64,000 nucleotides of DNA, taken from the NCBI GenBank assembly GCA_000442125.1, contig KE546971.1, positions 870,583 to 934,582 on the forward strand, in the 5' to 3' direction. The position numbers were made by a program, and so were the translations under genes. Under the pieces are notes generated by a model. That model made no database searches, was not told where the DNA came from, and worked only from the letters and a program-made list of their open reading frames with translations. Shown piece after piece: positions 1-12,435 of this stretch; within the stretch, counting starts at the first letter, position 1, and each line of letters opens with the position of its first letter. The stretch comes from Opeltia flavorubescens. Its lineage: Eukaryota > Ascomycota > Lecanoromycetes > Teloschistales > Teloschistaceae.

Positions 1-3000
1 TCTCGGTTTCTTTTCGATGCATTGTCTTTTCCTGGGAGGCATGTCCATGCGATTCGTTTCGTGGGAATCCGATCTGGTCCGGATACGGTTCAAATGAGGT
101 GCTGGCGTTCTAGGGTGCTCGGCAATGGATGGCTGTTGAGGGTCGTAGCTCGCCATGCTTCTAGTCCGTCGACGAGTAGGATTGCTACTCGGCGCCAAAG
201 TTTTCTCAGAAAGCGGGTTGAAGTCTCTGACCTGGAACGACGACTCCTCCTCTTCTTTAATGGGTGGGGTCTTCGACTCCTTCTCCCCTGCCGCTGGTCG
301 ATCATCAAGGATGATGCAATCATCCACTTCTTGATCTGGTTTGCGCTTCTCCACAACTACTTCGCAGCTCAAAAGAGACACTGGCGACTTGGTCCTCTTT
401 CGTGGCTTTGTGCCTCGATTCTGCTGCGTCTTGCGTTTTCTGCCTTTCTCAGAAGGAGAAGATAGCGAAGGTCTTCGCCGAGATACCTTACTGCTGCCCT
501 GAGAAGAAGCTTCCTCCAGATCTCTGAGTAATTGCTCGCGAGCCAATTCATCTTCTGTAGGGGTAGTTGGTAGTCGCACCATGGCCGAGTTAGCATCATC
601 ATTAACATTGTCATCGACTTCCAGTTTGATGAAAACGGCGTCAGACTTGCACCCACTTTTTCGACGCGGTGTGCATGGGTCGTTGACTACGGCATTCGTG
701 AATTGTCCGGCCTCAGGCACGAAGGACCTGACCATAGCGTCCGGAAAGTTTGCATCGCACTGCTCTTCTACCTCAGGGTGTACTGGAGCATCAAAGAAAT
801 CCTCAGAGTCTGAGATAGAAGGGGTGGCGCCCTTGGCTGTCCTTGGCTCAAAAGCTCTATCTCTCTGGTCAACAACCGCATTTTGTTCATCTTGAGAGTC
901 CGGAGAAGATCCGTTGCGCTCCGGAAGTTCGTTAGCTCGTCTTGGAGCAGCATTTGCCAGCTTCGAGCCATGTTCCAATTCTCCCCCTTGTGCCGTGGCT
1001 CTTGACTCGCCCGCATTATGTCGCACAAGCGTAAACGGTGGGAAACCCTGAGGCGTAGATACCGAACCTTGGCTGACTCGATGCCTGACCGGAGATTCAC
1101 GAGTTGAATGAGGTGTTGGTGAGGAGCCAAGGAATTCGTTCATGTTTGTGTCACCAGGTGGGAAAGTTGGGCTTGGATCTGCATCGACGTCGAGAGGACG
1201 GAGAACAGCTTGCTTCTTGTGCAAAACAAGCTTCGGAGGCCTTTCGGCGCTTCGCGACCTCCTCGGACTTGAACGAATGTCGGGAAACATAGCAGCCGCA
1301 CTCTGCTCTTGAAGTTCTTTGACTTCTTTCTGGTGATCCGTAAGATGCTGAGATTCGATGCTTGAAGCCATCAATGGCGAAGACCCAATCGCAGCGAAAT
1401 GAATTTGAGAGTTATCATGTCGCAAACGGCCCTTCGGCGTTGATGTAGGTCCTCTACGTGAAGACTTCTCAAGCGACGAGCGTGGCTTGTCCGCCAGACG
1501 ATGTTTTGGAGTAGGCAGCACCTTGTCGTGTGAGGGTTCCTGCTCTGGAGAACGAGTGCTTTCGATCGAAGTCATGTCCTTTCTCTGTACATATTGCTCG
1601 TCTTGGGACTCAACAAAATTGAAAGGCGAAGACACGATCTTTAACGAATTAGCAAGCGTGCCTTGAGATCAGTGCCAGCGAGCGGGTCAATTTAAAGCTT
1701 ACCTCCGCCTCAGCGTCGTCAACGAATCCTGGTAAGCCTATAACAACTCGGCGTCGTAACCGCGATAAAACAGCGTGAAGTCTTGGTGGATATTCCAATG
1801 TTTCGGCTTTGGAAAAAGACTGGTTCCACATCATGATTGTATCATCAACAACCGACTTATCATGACTTTGAAAGCCTGCCAGCATTAGATCCTGTACACC
1901 GGCCAGGAACAAGCTGTCATGCTTCGGAACCGATTTAATCGCGTCGGTGAGGATTTTCCACAATTCTCTGATCTGAATCGTTGTTAGTGGAAGTCTATTG
2001 GGAAGCCTAGCAGGCACTCACAGCAATCGTAAGGACAGCTAGCTCCTGATTGGTATTTCCACGTAGAATGACATTGTCATCTTCAATCCAATTAGCAAGG
2101 CCCCGTTGCATCCTTTCCAGGCAGACGGCTCTGAACGACAGAGGGCAGCAAAGTACAAAAGATTTGACCCCGGTCAGGTACGCAGCAATAGCATTAATTG
2201 AGAACATCTCAAAATTCGAGTACGTTGCTATTAGCAACCTCTCTAGAAGGGAGTAAAGATGATCGAATGGATCAAGCGATAAGGGCCCATGAGGGATAGA
2301 CATGGGGCCGCATAATGACCTGCTCGCCCGTTCCAGTGCTTGCCGAGATTCTGGCCATGAGGTATGACTCAAGAGATGTGTACAACGTTGCAGGAAGTGG
2401 TCGGAGCCAGTCTCGGGCAGTTGCTCGTACATGGCCTTCGCAAGAGGTTCGGTGTATATAAGCGTAATTCCCTCTTGACAACTCTCCGTCTGTATTCGAT
2501 TTACCACAGCGTGACTTAGAATTTCCCACTCGGAATCAAATCCTGCTGGAATGTCTTTAATCGCCATTTCCAGTAACCTTACTGCCTCCTTATAGTCGTT
2601 CCCCAGGTATTGGCGATTACCTTCGACGTGTGCTACCGCTTGGGGTAAGGATAACGCCCCTGTAGTCTCTTTTGCAATGCATTTCCAGAATGTTAGCCTA
2701 CATGCAGCATTTGTAGAGCGTTCCGACGATATATGATTAGCCAATTCCCGAAGGAGTACAAGATGCGAGTTTCTACCGGTTGTGCCACGCAAGGCGATAG
2801 ACAAGAGAGTTTTGATAGCCTCGGGATACGTGCTAGGCGGTTCGCTTATTTGTAGGCTGTTGACAACGATATCGATGATGTATGCAATAGGCGCGTTCAA
2901 AGTTCCTCGAGGACGGCCTGTACGGCTGGTAGGGGTTTCTGTAGCTTCAAAACAATTCCCAGACGATCGAAGTACTCTTTTCTCTAAGAATGGGCGGAAA

Positions 3001-5042
3001 CCAATCTTAGTTACTGTCTCGTTGACCAGGCCAATGAAGAGCTCTAAACGACGGGAAATTACTTCTGGTGTGCTGTAGGGATGATTCCAGTAGCGACTAA
3101 GCGATGATATGATGTGTGCAATTGCTGCCATAGTATCCATTGATACTTTGACCTCCTTAATGGCAGCATCTCCTATAGCTTTCGCGAAGCTTTGCCAAGC
3201 ATTGAACAACGGGGTATGCTGAACATCATCCGATTGAGTGAGGCTCCTATGCAGGAGCATATCCTCTAGCAGTTTGGTGACTTTGGCTCCTCGGGTCCTG
3301 ATCCATTTCGGGTCAAGGCAGGGAAGTTCTCCAAGTTTCATAGGCGATAATTGATGTGCTCGGTTTTGGTCCCAGACCTTCGATTGTGAGGAGCTAAGAA
3401 GTGCAGTGAGCACGTCGCACGAGAAATCAACGTCCGACCTAGTCATTGAAGGCCGGACAGACAGTAAGGGTGCGACGAAAGCATCCCAATAGAGGTCCAG
3501 CTGCTCATGCGTGGCTCCAGGACAAAATGAATAGTACAACAAGTTGCAATAAGTCGAACGCGCTAGTGATGTGGCATATTTGGGTTGATTGTCACTTTTC
3601 TTGCGTTCAAGCTGTGAGGCAATTGGTTGCCGGAGCACTTTGATTAACGATGGACCCGTAGCGTTGTCAAGATTAACAATGGCAACGAGCCGATTCCAAG
3701 TGATATTTGCTTGAAGCTTGACTTTTGCCTCGCTGGAATTGAAGGCACGCTCCATGATTCCAAGCCAGGCTTTAAAGTGCTCCCATTTTTCAATCTGTCG
3801 CCGTCGACTTCTTAAAAATAGAACGATGACAAGCCAAACCTGGGGAACGTGGAACCCCTCATTCTTCACGTTCAGTACTTCCAATAGACGCTTTCCCAGG
3901 ACGTCTACGACCTTCGGGCCAGCTGGAGTATCTCGGTTGAGTATGTCAAGGAGACTCTGTGAGACTGCGCTTGTTGTCCCCAAAGCAAGTGCAGCATCAG
4001 TGCCGAATGCGATGGCGCGCAAGCGAATATCCTTGATGAAGCTTGACATACTGGACAACAGAAATTCAAGCCACTCTTCTGCCCGGGCCACCATAGGGCC
4101 CTTTGCCTGGACGAGAAGGCGTTGATAAATCATAAGCTTTAGTGCAACAACGCGGTTGCCTTTCACGTGAGTTTCCAGCGCAAGGAGAGCACTGAGGATT
4201 CTGTTAGACTTCTCATTGGTTATGACTTTAGAAGACATCTTCTGTCTTGAGAGCAGTTGCATGTAGTGATCGAGCATGATCTTCGGAGTGTCATGATTCT
4301 CGAGGCTGGAGATGGCTTGTTCTGCAATAAAAATGGCGAACTCATGAGGTACTGCGTTGGTCAGGCCAGGGGTATACAGGATTGTTCCCAGGACCTTTAG
4401 GGCATTCGAGGCCAGCTCAAGATCAGCAAACCCAGATCCTGGTTGCTTGGCGAAGATGTCTCGTCTTGTATGTTCAAGAAATCCCGTGAGGTTTTCGGTC
4501 AACGATTCTGAATCTGGAACGTCCTCATAAGAACTCAAACATCCAACCAATGTCCTATAACTGTCCAATCGCGAGTCTCTTGAAGCACCATCCAAATGTT
4601 GATTTACTGATCGTAGCATAGCGGCAACAGTCTCGTTAGGGTCAAGCACTAGTTGATGAGAAAGCGCAACTAGTGGACTGCTGCTGCTGGTCGATACTTT
4701 CAAGATAGACTTCCTGGAAGCAATGCATTCTTTTGATGGCGGTAGAACTCTCAATTTTTCCTCCAAGAAAGCTCCTTTACCACCCGACTGACGGGGCTTG
4801 TGGTAGCTGTAGTCGGTCCAAGGGGAAAAAACGACTCTTTTCGGGAATTTCCCACCAGGTCCATTGAAATACTCAGAAGAGGAAGAAGGGGACTCTTCAG
4901 GTGTGTTAAGTAGAATCTGTTGGCCCAAGGTGCCCTGAAAGGTATTGCCAATGGGGAGCTTGGCTGAATCTTCGATGTTTTCCCTGGGGGGTGTTGGCGG
5001 TCTCGTAAGGGAGGGATCGGGGCGATAAGAAGTGTCAACCAT
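1..5042 (-). CDS. rif1: Rif1 homologue (partial, 3' end beyond window)
   Basis: Telomere-length and replication-timing regulator of the Rif1 family. It recruits protein phosphatase 1 to chromatin to counter DDK at origins. My model has exon 1 at 5042-2022, exon 2 at 1972-1703 and exon 3 from 1638 to the window edge. Introns are 49 and 64 nt and all junctions are phase 0, giving 1643 visible residues without a stop. Residues 1-125 are disordered and carry two PP1-docking motifs seen directly: RVxF (RVVF, 69-72) and SILK (112-115). Residues of about 130-1090 are helical and HEAT-like, matching the Rif1 N-terminal domain. Exon 3 is a low-complexity, S/P/K/R/E-rich tail of over 500 residues, typical of Rif1. 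The start ATG is the first in frame. It is divergent from ric8, with 887 bp between the starts. The family call is strong. The last exon rests on my own translation. Confidence 0.85.
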
Positions 5043-5929
5043 TGCGAGGAAGCATCTGCCATATATCTTGTGATGCCTGCATTACTCAGATCAATAGCAG
5101 AGGTATATGAATTGAAGCAAAAGAGGCGGGGGAAGAAGCAACCACGACGCAGCAGATTCGAGGTCTGGCACTTTTTTGGAGCTACAGACACGCTTAACGC
5201 GTCCGACGGTCCTAGCGCGAGGCAAGGGCGATGGAATAAGCTCTGCGCTAGCCTTCAGTGGCTAAGCCTTTGCGTCCGGGGTTCTGTCATTCGATCTTCG
5301 ATCCTCGATTCACCGAAGACGATACCACGTCCTCGTGCAAGGATTATCCTTCAATTAGGTGTTCTTGAATATTTTAATGGATAGAGAGCCACTTCGAGAT
5401 TAATACTTAGCCTCACCGTAGACTATATGAGCAGCAGCAGCATAGCCACCCTGTAGAAAGAGAAAAGTACGATGACAACATACTCATTGTATGGGTCGTC
5501 ACCTACACTAGAACAAGATAATGAGACAGAAGATTCAGATAGACACATGCGTATGATGTAGCAATCTCTGGCTATGACACTTAATTCGATGTTGCAGACT
5601 GGGAACCTCCAGCAACCATCCTCGGCGTATCGCGACATGGATGAAGATGATGATAAATCGCATATCCTGCTGCTGCTGAACGGACGTTTGCCTGGACCAG
5701 GATAAGCGCCAGCATTCTATTCCAGTGCTATTCAACTTTGTAGTCACATCTAGATGTTTGAATTGTTGCACGATGCTGACCTTCAGCCGTCATCACCTTA
5801 ATTCAAGAAATACCCCCCCCTTGCCTTACGTACCAGCTCTTCCACCGCATCTCTGAATCGCCAATTAAGGACCAGATTCGAAATTTTTACCCCTGATCTC
5901 ATTCTAAATATTCATCGTGTATCAGCGAG
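5043..5929. other. Divergent intergenic region rif1/ric8
   Basis: 887 bp between the two start codons. It holds scattered short ORFs without recognisable similarity, a few GCAGCAGCAG-type triplets near 5430 and a C8 run near 5812. It presumably contains both promoters. I see no RNA gene or repeat. Confidence 0.5.
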
Positions 5930-7692
5930 ATGGCCGAGATTCTGAGCGGCGAAGGTGAGACTCGAGGCCGTAAGCCTCCAAAATAATCGGAATTATTATT
6001 GACAATGTCAATGGCAATAGAAAAAGAAAGGGAGATCACTCGGCTTTTGGGTATTCTGGAGCTAGATCTCGATGAAAAGAACTTGCTGCCTCCTCGTAAG
6101 TACCAGTCATCAGTCCTGTCCGATGAGAAAGCCAGCTGATCGGCTTGCAGAGCGGAATGCACTATTGACGGAGCTGAAGACACACATAAGAGTCGTTGAA
6201 AATTCGGGTCCGCTCTTCACCCCGGAGGTCAGACAATTATGCATACAGGAACGACTGCGGCTCACTTCGCAAGCGTAGGGCGTCAAGACGCTGGCTAGGC
6301 ATAGCTTCGATAGCAATTCAATGGTAACCTCCCGAGAGGCCTCCAAATGCTTGGCCAATGTCCTTCTACTGGAAAGCAAGACTCGGCAGGTTTTTGTGGA
6401 TCTTGGTTACCCTGTAAAAGCTGCCCAACGGCTGAAGGTGGATCTGTTTCTCAGATGTTCCTGCAGAAAATATATTGCTTACAGGTTCATAGAATGATCA
6501 TCGGGAGGACGAATTACTTAATTCTCGCATTCTATTTCTAATGACTTACGATACGACTTTGGATTTCGATGATATATTCAAGAGCCATCAGCTAGCCGAG
6601 AGTATCAATTCGGTAAAGCCCGTTACACCTGTAAGAAAATTCGTTCAGCTTACGGTTTAGAACATCTCTCGACACTCTAAGCATTATTCGAAGACTGGCC
6701 GCAAAGAACCGCCAACAGCGATTGATGTTCAAGCTTTGTCCGAGACGCTTAAACTCCTATTCAATCTCAGCCAATACTACCCTCATTACCTCCCTGACCT
6801 TGCAAAGTCCGCTCCCAATATCCTGAAAATGCTGTGCCGGACCAACCTGACCACCCCAGTCCTTCAACCGCCCGTAACTTATTTAGTCAACGCTCTTCTC
6901 AACCTGAGTGTTGTCTATGATGACAAGCCACAGAGGGACTCAGATCCTAACCCCTATTTTCCAAAGCCTGATCAATTTTGTAACATCGATCGCTTCATCA
7001 GTATTCTTGACAATGCCGTCCGTACCTACACAGAAGAGGAGCTCGAACAGCTTGCTACGCCTCTTGTGACACTCCTTCGCAAGGTCTTCGAGTTCGCTCC
7101 GTCGCAGGTGCGGCCACATATGCAGACTGCCTTACTGCCATCCAACTCGGAGCGTTCGCAACCACTAGGCCAGTCGAACACTTTAGCTTCTCGGCTATTA
7201 CGATTGTCAAATTCACCCGTAGCTCCAAGTCTCCGCGAGAGCGTCTCCAGTTTGTTATTCGAGTTGTCGGATAAGGATGCCACGAGCTTCGTCCGCAATG
7301 TCGGCTATGGCTTTGCTGCCGGGTTCTTGATGACACACGATTTGCCTGTCCCCGCAAGCGCAACAGAAGGATGGAGCACAGCTCATAGCACCGGAGATTT
7401 GGGCGAGAAGCTGACGAATGTTGACGGCAAGGAGATCAACCCAGTGACGGGTCAGATCAAGGAGATGGAGCCTGAAGTTCCAGGCGAAGAAATGACCGAA
7501 GAGGAGAAGGAGAGAGAAGCGGAGAGGCTTTTCGTTCTGTTCGAGAGGTGAGGCACACCCTTTGGGAAGAACTCCACTATGAATGAGCCTTGCGCTGACG
7601 TTAAGCCTAGATTGAAAGCCACTGGTGTAGTAAACGTAAAGAACCCAGTTGAGCAGGCACTTCAACACGACAGGGTCGAGGAAGTGGATTGA
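5930..7692 (+). CDS. ric8: Ric8 / synembryn, G-alpha chaperone and exchange factor
   Basis: Cytosolic armadillo-fold protein that folds and activates heterotrimeric G-alpha subunits; in filamentous fungi it controls growth and conidiation. Seven exons: 5930-5954, 6021-6095, 6151-6227, 6279-6437, 6493-6612, 6661-7547 and 7611-7692. They give 474 residues, close to the family length. Phases close at every junction and the joined text reads as typical Ric8: GPLFTPEGVKTLARHSFDS, then REASKCLANVLLLESKTRQ, then SRILFLMTYDTTLDF. The acidic C-terminus ends in EEVD. Exon 1 is only 25 nt. An alternative start at 6005 would begin inside my first intron and remain in frame, so the extreme N-terminus is uncertain. 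The only long uninterrupted frame starts near 6736, so the N-terminal third is easily missed by ORF-based annotation. Confidence 0.9.
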
Positions 7693-10577
7693 AGTCCCCT
7701 ATTTGTACTGCAAGCGCGTCGCTTCCATCAATTCCGCATAATGTCATGCAAGGTTCGACCACTGGATTCGGCCCCTGATTGTGTAAAAAACATCTCGCTG
7801 TTGCCTGTTTGTTCTAAGGGTTTTGCGAAACATTACATTCATTGATGGGCTTCTGCGGTTCAGAGGCAGTGTCAATCTCAACAGCTACCGTCGACAAAGA
7901 CCTATACTGTCGTTTTCTGCCTGGACAGACCCATCACATCTCAGTTCAATAAGAGATAACAAAATCACCGGAACCATCTCATTTGAATTTGTTTGAGGAT
8001 ATCTTCACCTGACCCACTGCAATATAGCATCAACGCCTAATCTCCTCAAAGTCACTACCATACGTACGTAGTAGAGTCATTCTTGCACACAACACACCAA
8101 CTTCTGAGAGATCTAATCATGGCACCAAGCGCAATCTGATTAACCTTCCAAGGTGGTTGATCGCGTAAAATTTCTAGTTTCTAAAACGGAACGCACTGAA
8201 TATGAAGGAGTACGAGAAAACTCTCACAGCCGTAATATTGCTCTGTTGCAACCATGATCGTATTCCGAGCGATGCGTTCGACTGGATCAGCGGTATACGA
8301 ACGGTGTATTGGCCTATGCTTCTCTTCGCAAGAAAGATTACAGCCACGACTGATTCTTTTGATTTCTGTGGAAGGGGGCTTCGAAAGTTTAGTCGCATAT
8401 CGATACACCGAGTAGTATCAATACTCGCCCGTAAGTTGAAGAATTCGTAATAGTCGACTGCTCGTATGCCATTCTTGCACTCCATTGGAGACTCACATCT
8501 GCCATCTCATTGCTTGCTACTGAGAACATAGCCTAAGGATGAGTAGTAGTTTCGCCATGCAGTGCGTTTGCCTCTGTTACATGCTCCGTACTCAGCTTGA
8601 AGCCAAACCGTTCCAACTGCTGTAGACCACATCGCCAGTTGGATGATGACGGTATAGTTATGGCTAGTATTGTGATCGTCAGGTACTGGATCCTTGACTG
8701 GCTTTCAGACTAATCAACCATAATCAGTGGTTAGTTTCACCAGCTTTTGTGACTATCCCCAATGAAGGTTTTTGAGATTTGGAGCTAAAAGAAAGCTTCG
8801 ATGAGGACAACAAGGAGTAGCCATAGGTCCACAGCTGCTTCGTTTGACCTACAGGACTAGAGAAAAGGTTCGGATGATCAATAATCATTCCGAGGGTTTT
8901 TTACGTATTTGCAATATTCGGGCCGCACATTTTGCAGTCCAGTACTGGAAGCTCCTATCGAGCCAGGGATAGCCTCATCCATTGAAACCTTTGGATGTCC
9001 TACAAACGACAGAATCCCCGCAACACCTATGAGCATTTCCGAATTGCCGCGGAATTTGGATCGTTGTCTTATGTTTTTCTTTTGAAGACTCTATAGATTA
9101 CAGGTTTTGGACCGCTCACTACCTGATACTGTAGATAACAACAAGAGCACACTCTAGGTATGATGCAGAGACAAGGAGATAGACGGGCTAAGCCTGGCAC
9201 CGCTTCCTCAAACAAGCCGTTGGTGAACTTCCACAATGCAGCTCTAGCTGCCGTGCTCGCGTGGCAATCGTGGCTCGCTTAATAGATTCCCACATGCTTT
9301 CCATGAGGTTGCGATAGGAGAATTTTCGAGACACCCTTATCTGATGATACTCTACCGATAGTGAGTTGAAGGCTTGAAGTTTTGAAAGCGGTGTGACAGT
9401 CGATCTTGCTGCGACATAAGCTTCGATATCGGGCAGAGTCTGGACCTTCCAACCCGGCTTTCGAGGCTCGGACGGCAGTCAACCAGCCAGGAAGCCTTCC
9501 CCCCAGCTTAATCCAATGGCCGACGTCAGTCAAGACGCCATTTTGCTGGGCTCGAGCACAAACAGCTAGTTTGCCAAGAAAAGATCTACTTTGGGATAAT
9601 GCCTTAATCCTAGCATTGACGGTTTCCAAGATGGCTGGGGAAGCCTCTAAACCTTCGTCGACGCCTTGGAACAATTAGCTCGAATCGATTGCATGTTGTG
9701 GTTCTTCGATTTGCTGAATTCAAAGACTTCAGCGTTGACGAGTCTAGCACCGCTTCCCCGAGGCCAATAAAAACCAAGCCGTCAGGAACGAAGCACACGA
9801 TAGAGTGGGTCTTTTGGGGAGTCTCTTCGTGCATCCGTGATCCAGCATCTCCTCGATACGGATGAACTGATTCCCACTGCTCCGTACTATACCTGTCACC
9901 GCCCTTCCTTCATCTCCGGTCATGTTGCAAGAAAGAGCCAGGTACGCAATGGAGGCCTGAGATGGTAATGGAGGAGCGGGTGAATAAAGTGCATTTCGTG
10001 ATCCGTACCGCTTCTACCGCGTTCCTTTGCCCCGCAAAGGATGGCCGTTGCAAGGGCCCGAGGCCGCTCTCCAAACAATTTTACGTATCGCGATAGCAGA
10101 GAGGCCGCCGTACCTGCGTCGTTCCTGCGTTAGTGTGTCGGAAATCGACGCGATCACCCTGCTCTTGTCTCTGCATAAACCAGGTACTTCCCTGCTGCGA
10201 TTCGCTGGCTAACTTTACAGGCATTGTGAGAGGTGTGTGCGCACAAAGTTGCATAAAATCCCAGCCGCTGCAGCGTGACGAAGCACCACCCGGCCCAAGA
10301 TAAAATGGCAAGAGGTCTGGTCCTAAAAAGTATTACATCCTTGGCCTTGCGGAAGACGAGTCTATCTTTGGAAAAATCCAATATTATGTATGTCTGCATG
10401 CACGCGCACAAAGAGGAATCGATAGAAGGGAAGATCGGATTGCATGTAATCGATAAGCGGGAAGGCTTGTATCAATATGTACGACGACGATCAAATGCAT
10501 TGGGATGGGTATGAAAGTGTCACAAGGAGGGGATACAGGATACAGCCTCGGGAAAACAGTAGTCCAGAAGGTGCTTG

Positions 10578-10609
10578 CACACACACACTCTCTCATTCAC
10601 ACACACACA
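10578..10609. repeat. Interrupted CA microsatellite
   Basis: Two CA runs of 11 and 12 nt (10578-10588 and 10598-10609) separated by a CT-rich spacer, in non-coding sequence. Confidence 0.9.
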
Positions 10610-11925
10610 GACGCATTTCTGTGGAACAGGAAATGATTATCACATTACTCAGGCAAACTTGGAGGGAGCAATCCAGTATTCGCGCCGCATATTCTGCTGC
10701 TATCTGAAGGGAACCTACCCGCTCGTGACTAATGACACATTTCTACCACTGGGCAAGGAAAATACTCGTATATGCGCCGCAAAAAGCATCTCCAAATCAT
10801 ATCGACATTTGCGGCAGCATATGACCCCACCTCAACTGGCTATCGATAGCTCGTGATTTTAAGCCCCTCCGATACTGGCTGGATCAATGGTTGTGAGCAA
10901 GCGGTAATAGTGTCTGTCTTATCGACAGCGGTGTATCGGACGGCTTACTAAATGTATTGGCGTCTAGCATTTGTCCAATCCTCTTTGACAGCACTGAAGC
11001 TGGCGGAGGATTTCTGCTGGAGAGGTGCTGAACTCGGACTTCTATCGATAACTGGCAAGCGGCAAATCCGAATCCTGCATCGTTGTCGTGCCTAGCCACT
11101 CTCGCCACTCAAGGGCCCAAAGCAGCTGAGTACTTGAGTGGCCTGGGATGGAGCCCCAAAGCACCAGTCAGCGTTGGGAAAACGTCCCGAAAGTCATTGA
11201 TTCCTGGAACATCATATCATAGGCTACGAACCGCAGTCCCCTTCATTACGTGTCGTTCAAACGCGTGAAATAACTCCGACCATCCTGCGCTTGCAATCCC
11301 TCCAGCTTCAGCTGTCCGTCACATTTGCTTGTATCGTCCTTCGTACGTGATACTCGGAAGTCTAGCGCCCAAAGACGCACGATGCTCTATGGATGGTTTA
11401 GGATATCGGGTAGCGCAAGAGGTCGTTGCATGGTCTTTTGGCCACCTATTGCAGAAGCCAGCGAGTCTTATTGCTTCCTGGCACACCCAAGGGTGACGGT
11501 CTTGCCGCTTGATGGGATGCACGCGTCGGTCGCAATCTCCAAGAACCAGATCTTTCCCATTTTAGCTCTGGCGTCTTCCAGCCAGGTCTTATGCATAGTC
11601 ACTTCTAGCCTTTGGCTCCACTGGCAATCCATCCAGTTCACCAGCAGCCTAGCGCCGCTGCTTGTGTCAGCCAGGCACAGCGAGCGTTGGTAGGCACAGG
11701 CATCATCTGGAAATTGTGCAAGTGTGATGCTTTTTTGGCAACACCATTTTCGCACCAAGAGTATTAGTGCATGCGACCGGGATGGAGTGGTGGGGACTGC
11801 GCCATTCGATTCCTTCCCGTATCCCCATACAGATTCCGAACCGTTAGCTCTTCGTCCTGTCTCTCCAAAGGATGTCTTAGGGCCTTTTGGGTTTTGCACG
11901 TCGTCTCGCTAACTAGAGAGGCCAT

Positions 11926-12435
11926 GAGGTGCCAGCATTACTTTACCCGCCTTGTGCCCTGACGCTCATTTTTTGATCTTCATCAACAGGTTTATCCTCT
12001 TGTCGTCGTCTTCCGCCTCTTTCCTTTTCATCCTCTTTCTTGTCTTTTCTTTGCCATTCGGAAATATCTAAATCCAGGGTTCACTCTTTATTGGCCCATA
12101 AGATTCTACCAGTCACTCTTTCTGGCATCTGCCCCGGAAGTCAAATCCTTAATCAGACTCACTTGTATTAGAACTCGACTTCACCAAGTCACACAGCTAT
12201 CGGACTGGTATTGGAATTATCCATATCTGTCAACTCGATTGTCCTTCTCTCTATTTCCTTCCAGCCCGAACTTCAAAATCTAGTAAACCAATATACGAGC
12301 CTCTGATAATTGAAATTGTGTCGAACCGCACTCCGAGGGTTCGTAATCCATAAATCATTGATCACCAGAAACTTGCACTCACGGACAGCAGATCCTAATA
12401 CTCTACGTCGTGGTTGACGATATCTAGACTCGAGG
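11926..12435 (+). promoter_or_regulatory. ATG-free leader of the Msn2-like gene
   Basis: No ATG occurs on the + strand from 11926 until the start codon at 12436, 510 nt in all. About 12000-12060 is strongly pyrimidine-rich, as in fungal core promoters around transcription starts. This pattern fits a long 5' leader kept clear of upstream starts. The transcript start itself cannot be located by eye. Confidence 0.5.

Larger units (their letters stand above)
7693..12435. other. Long intergenic block without recognisable gene
   Basis: 4.7 kb between ric8 and the Msn2-like gene. ORFs of up to 143 codons occur on both strands. None has recognisable domains, plausible splice partners or protein-like composition, and many use non-ATG starts. 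The proximal 510 nt lack ATG (see the separate entry). A CA-rich tract lies at 10578-10609. The block probably contains the 3' end of ric8 and an extended upstream control region or leader of the stress-factor gene; a non-coding transcript is possible. Nothing firm can be assigned to 7693-11925. Confidence 0.5.

Noticed and set aside
10528-10868. AGGGG/CCCCT (STRE) motifs at 10528-10532 and 10864-10868 upstream of the Msn2-like gene, suggesting autoregulation
   Set aside because: Several copies of a 5-mer are expected by chance in 4.7 kb; two is no enrichment.
11468-11899. 143-codon minus-strand frame in the gene-poor block
   Set aside because: No ATG-supported conserved content and no splice context; treated as chance.
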